DNA of 64,000 nucleotides from Mercurialis annua (lineage: Eukaryota; Streptophyta; Magnoliopsida; Malpighiales; Euphorbiaceae): positions 30,441,001 through 30,505,000 of the forward strand of contig NC_065575.1 in the NCBI RefSeq assembly GCF_937616625.2. The letters are read 5' to 3'. How positions within the stretch are numbered: the stretch's first letter is position 1; the number at the start of each line of letters is the position of its first letter. The notes under the pieces are model-generated. The model saw only the letters and a list, made by a program, of their open reading frames with translations, was not told where the DNA came from and made no database searches. This document shows positions 59,321 to 64,000 of this stretch, one piece after another. The position numbers and the translations under genes are program-made.

Positions 59321-60168
59321 CACGGCCAGCCCCCAACATGCGTTCTTAACCAGTTTTATCCTCCGAAAATCATCCGAAATCATTATAACATGCTTCTACA
59401 CCAATATCACACAAAACCCATATCTAAAACCATAAAAACGACAATAACATCGTGATTCTGACGTGTTCGATTCGACCACAACATAATATAACCAAAACAG
59501 CCAACGAACCATCAAAATCCTAAGCCAAAAATGCATCCTTACCTTGTTTTGAATCTTAGAGATGATAGAGATCGAGTTTCTGAAGAGAACAAAACAAAAA
59601 TCACGGGAATCGAACGTCGAACGATGAAACCCTAAGCTTCGCCAACTTTTCCTTTCTTTTTGTTTTGCTATCTGATGCTTCTTGATCATTTGAAAGTTTC
59701 ATATTCAATGTCTTAGGCTTTTATATTATGGCCAAAGTGCTACTTTGATCCTTCACTTCTTTAGTTTAAGACATTTCTCTTTTAACTTTCCATTTTAATC
59801 AAACGATCCATTGTTCACTTTAACTCAAATACGTACGTATTATTTATATCCAAATAAATAATACTAATCCATAATTAATATTTTCCGTCGATAATCTTTT
59901 AATTACGATTCCCGAGAATATATATATATTATTTACCAATTTGGGACTTGAACTTCATTTTAATAACTTTTCTTACCGTTTCCTTTGGTCCCAATTCTAT
60001 CTGTTAATTAAGTTCTAATACCAAACTTTCCGTATTAGAATTCTCAAAACCGAACTTCTCGAATCTTATCTCTATGTTTTGCTTCGATAATCTTTAGTTT
60101 GACAGTTCTGGTTGCTGAAAAGAGACAAACCACCTTCTTTAGAAACATTAAACGTATGAGGTATTACA

Positions 60169-62395
60169 GCCGTATATAGATCCTGACCGGCAGGTTGATC
60201 ATCATGCTGCATTACTAGAGACAGGCAAGGAGTGTCCCACTCTTGTTTCATATGGAGGGGCATTTGTGTGCCAAAACTCTTCGAGAGGTTCGTTTTTGCT
60301 ATTTTTAACTCGTAGATAGGCGTTTTATTGTCTCTATGTTTGAAATATTTCTGAAACTGAGTCGAAAGTGGGCCTCAGCCCTAAAAACATTGCCCCGGAG
60401 AGGAAAAAGGAGTGGCAGCGGCGCAAAGGCATAGTGGCGCCGCCGCTAGAATAAGCAGGCAACGTCGCCAGTGACACTGGCGCTGTAGTGATGGCGCTAG
60501 TGCTTCTGTGGCATACGACCTTGGGTGTGTTTTTGATTTTTTCCGGTTTTATTTCTGATCATTTGACACCGTTTTTTGATCTTTCTGTGCTTTTAGGAGA
60601 ATGATGTGTTCCGTACTTTTGGGAACTTTGTGGACGCGTGAATCTGGTACGGTGCTTTGCGTGCTGCTGTACGTTCTCAGGTAGACGCTATGGGTTTCGA
60701 CCGACTTGCTAGTAGTCTGTTTACTATTGTGAGGATTTGTGACAGCGTTTGTCTGCGTGCACTGATGGAGCGGGGGATGGATACCACCCATACTTTCCAC
60801 TTTCCGGTTGGATAGTTGACATTGACTCCTTTGGATTTCCCGCTGATCACGGGAATGACTTTTGTAGGTCAGCCTGTGCCTTTTGCTAGTGGTTTGGGAT
60901 TTTACGCTCAAAGGGATACGTATATCTTCGAGATGTTGGGTTTCGTGCCGGAGATGAACGGTCGCAGTCTTCGACATCCTGAGCTATACGAGAATTACAA
61001 GGGGAGCTTTCCCCGAACTAGTGGAGACGTTGATCGGGTTGCCCGAGCTTTCATCTGTTATTTGCTGGGATCTACTCTGTTCTATAGTTCCGGCGCTACT
61101 CTACCACTTTGTGTGCTTTCGGCATTAGAGGACTTGGACATGGTTAGTTCTTATGACTAGGGGTCTACTGTTTTGGCCTATCTTTACACTAGCATGGACC
61201 GAGTGGTTCGTGGAGGATCCCGTCTTTCTGGGATGTGGCCCTCTGTACACGTGAGTTCTTTTATTTTTTTCAACTGAATCGTTTTCTTGATTCTGTTATC
61301 TTAGCTTTTTTTTTTCTTTTTTTCAGATTTGGGCCATCCAGATAGGCCTTTTGACTGGTTTTGGTGTCATTCCAAGGTTAGGATACGCTATGCTGAGATT
61401 TTGTGACTTTTCCCGTACTCTGACGCAGAGTCAAGGAGCTGAGTGCAGAGGCCGGCTGAATGAGCTTGCATAGACAGATGTGAATACTGAACTCTATTCT
61501 TGAACTATTCTGAGTCTTATTTGTAGTACTGAACCTTGTTCTATTGTTTGCAGGTGGATATTACTTGGAACACTCCGCCTTGAGTTCGCTTGGCTTCGGT
61601 GGGTACAAGGTGTTATAGAGAGATCGGATATGCGTTATCTTATGCATGGCCCGAGTAGTAGATCCTAGTTTTTGGGGGAGCATGTTCTCCATTAGTGGGG
61701 TGGCCCACGTACTCGTATGGTCCCATTTGGACCTCCTTTGTCGATATTGCGTGGAAGGGACGTGACTTTGCCTTCTATTCGGCAAGATCTGAGGGGGTTA
61801 CTCGGCTACCAGTTTGGTATTTGTCCCTCAGCTGAGCTATCTAGACGACTTCACAAGATATCATCTTCTAGGGAGACTTCTACTGGATGGAGTGCGTGTC
61901 GTTCAGGTTCAGCAGGCGGCTGCAGGGCCACAGGTATGTGTTTCTAGTCTGGTCTTCTTTTTATGGATTTCGTCCTCTTCTTGAGTTCTTTTTCTAATGT
62001 TCTCGCACGGAGGTGCTAGACGTAGGAATCGTTCTGTCCATGCTAGGGTAGACGTTCATGGGTCTCCTAGTCGAGTCCCAGCTGGTAGGCGAGCTAGTGC
62101 AGCTGACATGGTCTCCGTTTCTTTCAGTCTGATACCGGAGAGATCTGCATGTTACGATGGCGTGCGATTGGCCTATGCAGGATTATGTTCCCTTGTGCTA
62201 CATGATGCATTACTTTGCACCTGATGTACTAACGTGAGTGTTTCTCTCTTTTATGCTTTTAATTTCAAGGCCCGTTTGCCTTGTTGGAATGAGCGTCTTT
62301 CTCTAGTTTTCAGGTGCCGGTGTCTGACGTGGCTCAGTTGGCTAATGTTGCTTACTACTAGCGTGATTGCTTGTGTACTGTCTTTGCACAAATAA
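60169..62395 (+). pseudogene. PMD (plant mobile domain, MAIN/MAIL1-like) gene, main part, decayed
   Basis: Exon 1 continues after the nest to about 60287 (DPDRQVDHH...GGAFVCQ). Exon 2 (about 60597-61250) carries the PMD hallmarks: LRALMERGMDTTHTFHFPVG (60756-60812), LITGMTFVGQPV, RVARAFICYLLGSTLF and LPLCVLSALEDLD. An intron with GTGAGT...TTTCAG (61251-61326) leads to exon 3 (IWAIQIGLLTGFGVIP). Another acceptor is near 61553, and later exons are likely to about 62395. In-frame stops at 60639, 60813 and 61158 (the last two TAG, probably from TGG) mark it as a pseudogene. PMD proteins act in transposon silencing and genome stability in Arabidopsis; the domain also occurs inside plant transposons, so this copy may be mobile-element-borne. 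Confidence 0.8.
61251..61326 (+). other. Intron in the PMD pseudogene
   Basis: Begins GTGAGTTC and ends in a long T tract plus CAG. Joining the two sides keeps the PMD frame (…MWPSVH then IWAIQIG…) in phase 0, which supports it as a true spliced intron rather than an insertion. Confidence 0.8.
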
Positions 62396-64000
62396 GGGTA
62401 AAAACAATATGAAATATTTCTATCCTATTGGCTTTGCCAATTGGCATTAAGGGGTTCAAAGTATATTGTGATAATTCTCGTATCGGTTTGGGTTGCGTTT
62501 TGATGCAACATGGTAAGGTGATTGCCTATACTTCCCGTCAGCTGAAGAAGCATGAGGTGAATTATCCTACCCATGACCTGCAGCTAGCAGCTGTGGCTTT
62601 TTCTCTAAAGATTTAGAGGCACTATTTGTACGGTGCGACTTTTGAGGTCATAAGAGGCTGAAGTATATCTTTGATCAGCGCTAGTTGAATCCGAGAAAGT
62701 GGAGATGGTTGAAGTTGCTGAAGGACTACGATTGTTCCATTCAGTATCATCCGAGTAAGGCTAATATGGTAGCCGATGCTTTGAGTCAAAAGTCTTCAGG
62801 TAGTTTGGTTAATATTTCCAAGGTTGGGCGGAGACCCATGGTTCGCGAGTGGCATAGTTTGTTGGTTTCAGGCTTCAGTTTGAGGTTTCTCAGGGTGGCT
62901 GTTTAATAGCACATTTGCAAGTGCAACCGGTTTTTATTAATATGATTAAAGCTTTGCAAGCTGAGGATTCACAATTGAAATGGATTATGGATGATATCCA
63001 TTTGGATTGGAATTCTAACTTTGTGATTGTGGATGGAGTTTTTAGACACGGTTCTCAACTGTGCGTTCCATATTCAGATGGTTTGAGAGACCAGATTCTC
63101 GAAGAAGCGCACAGGTCAGCTTACAGTGTTCATCCGGGTTCTACCAAGATGTATCATGATCTCAAGAGTACGTACAATTGGATCGGAATGAAGAAGGATG
63201 TTGCTGAGCTTGTGTCCAAGTTTTTGACTTGCAAGCAGGTAAAGTTGGAACATCAGAGACCGTTTGGTTATCTACAACCGCTACCTATTCTATAGTGGAA
63301 GTGGGAGTGGATTGTTATGGATTTTGTGGTTGGTTTACCATGTACCTGGCATGGGTATGATTCGATTTGGTTGATTGTTGACCATTTGACCAAGTCAGCT
63401 CATTTCTTATCGATCAAGGTTACATATTCAGCTTTGAGGTTTTCACAGTTGTACATCGATCAGATTGTTTGTCTCCATAGTGTATCACTGTCGATTGTTT
63501 CGGATAGAGGTTTAATTTTCACCTCTCGTTTTTGGAAGGCGTTGTAGGAATATTCAGGTTCGAGGTTGGATTTCAGTACCGCTTTTCATCCTGGCAGTCA
63601 ATTTGAGAGGACGATTTAGACTTTGGAGGATATGCTCAGGTTGTGTGTGCTTGATTTTCAGGGTAGCTGGTACACTCACTTGCCTTTGATTGAGTTTTCG
63701 TATAACAACAGTTACCACGCTAGTATCGAGAGGGCACCTTACGAGAATTTGTATGGGCGTAAGTGTCGATCTCCTATTTTTTGGGAAGAAATTGGCGAGC
63801 GTATAGGTTCTTGAGTGGAAATCATCCTAACTACCTATAAGAAAGTACCTTTGATTAAGAGTAGGTTGGAGACTACTTTTAGTCAGCACAAGAGTTATGT
63901 TGATCTTAAGCGGAAGGATTTTGAGTTTCAGGTTGGCGACAATGTGTTCCTTCGGGTTGCCTATGATGGGTGTTGTCCGTCTTCGTGTTAAAGGGAAGTT
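62396..64000 (+). pseudogene. pol: 5'-truncated Ty3/gypsy RNase H-integrase fragment
   Basis: Homology to the A pol begins near 62425 inside RNase H and continues past the window end. RNase H keeps [18 protein letters not shown], including the aspartate lost from A, and [14 protein letters not shown]. Integrase follows: SAYSVHPGSTKMYHDLKS, a finger with KFLTCKQ where A has NCLTCQQ (one zinc cysteine lost), MDFVVGLP, VSDRGLIFTS, and a short gap at FHPGSQFERT. Stops (62614, 63294, 63545, 63617, 63812) and frame changes near 62650 and 62890 show that it is dead. No LTR or primer-binding site lies at its left edge; it follows the PMD remnant directly. Confidence 0.92.

Larger units (their letters stand above)
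9450..60168 (-). mobile_element. Element B: outermost Ty3/gypsy-type element of the nest, gag only
   Basis: B is a minus-strand LTR element. Its right LTR is complete (57638-60168). Its left LTR is split into 9450-10700 and 52084-53170 by element A and has lost 182 bp at that site. The internal region is 53171-57637, with a primer-binding site beside the right LTR and a polypurine tract beside the left one, which fixes the orientation. It encodes only a short decayed gag and no reverse transcriptase or integrase. It inserted into the PMD gene; the target duplication is GCCGT, decayed to GCTAT on the left. The left terminus is also mutated, with GG in place of TG. Confidence 0.85.
57638..60168 (-). 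mobile_element. Element B right LTR, complete
   Basis: 2531 bp, plus-strand TGTCACGACCC...GAGGTATTACA. It is the reference copy for the split left LTR. It holds conserved-loop hairpins (58351-58548), the CpG hairpin cluster (59221-59320) and a TATA box (59718-59727). It is followed by the target duplication GCCGT and the rest of the PMD gene. Confidence 0.93.

Overview
This is a piece of a flowering-plant nuclear chromosome made almost entirely of nested LTR retrotransposons. No intact gene and no RNA gene was found. The elements are Ty3/gypsy type, probably of the Tekay/Del chromovirus lineage. The evidence is the order gag-PR-RT-RNase H-IN, a chromodomain-like tail, LTRs of 2.5-3.8 kb, TGTAATA...GTGACA termini and an initiator-tRNA-Met primer-binding site (TGGTATCAGAGC). 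Species cannot be named from the sequence.

Layout. (1) 1-7975: 3' part of an old element D (internal region, then its 3' LTR from 5204). It is broken by a copia-like solo LTR (1665-3634, TSD ATTCA), a hAT MITE (3921-4235, 8-bp TSD) and two Mutator-type foldback MITEs (5287-5604 and 6422-7095, each with a 9-bp TSD). (2) 7976-9449 and 60169-62395: a decayed gene with the plant mobile domain (PMD, MAIN/MAIL1-like), split a few codons after its start by a 50.7-kb nest. (3) 9450-60168: the nest. Element B (minus strand, gag only) entered the PMD gene. Element A (plus strand, the only one with gag and pol) entered the left LTR of B. Element C (plus, gag only) entered the first LTR of A (TSD CATGC). 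Element E (minus, non-coding) entered the leader of a second A unit (TSD TCAAT). (4) 62396-64000: a 5'-truncated plus-strand RNase H-integrase fragment running off the window.

Two elements are tandem arrays. E is LTR-internal-LTR-internal-LTR with three 3085-bp LTRs and two nearly identical internal regions. A is LTR-internal-LTR-partial internal; its right end and 182 bp of the B LTR are lost at a junction with GCT microhomology.

The families share non-coding structure that the coding genes do not explain. B and C carry LTR hairpins whose loop is conserved while the stems change by compensating substitutions. All four nest families share a leader motif about 80-150 nt after the primer-binding site. 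B, C and E share a block of about 200 bp bounded by inverted repeats. A, B and D carry clusters of CpG-rich hairpins in their LTRs. Because B, C and E lack pol, such shared cis elements fit use of A-type proteins in trans (inference). All comparisons were made by eye.
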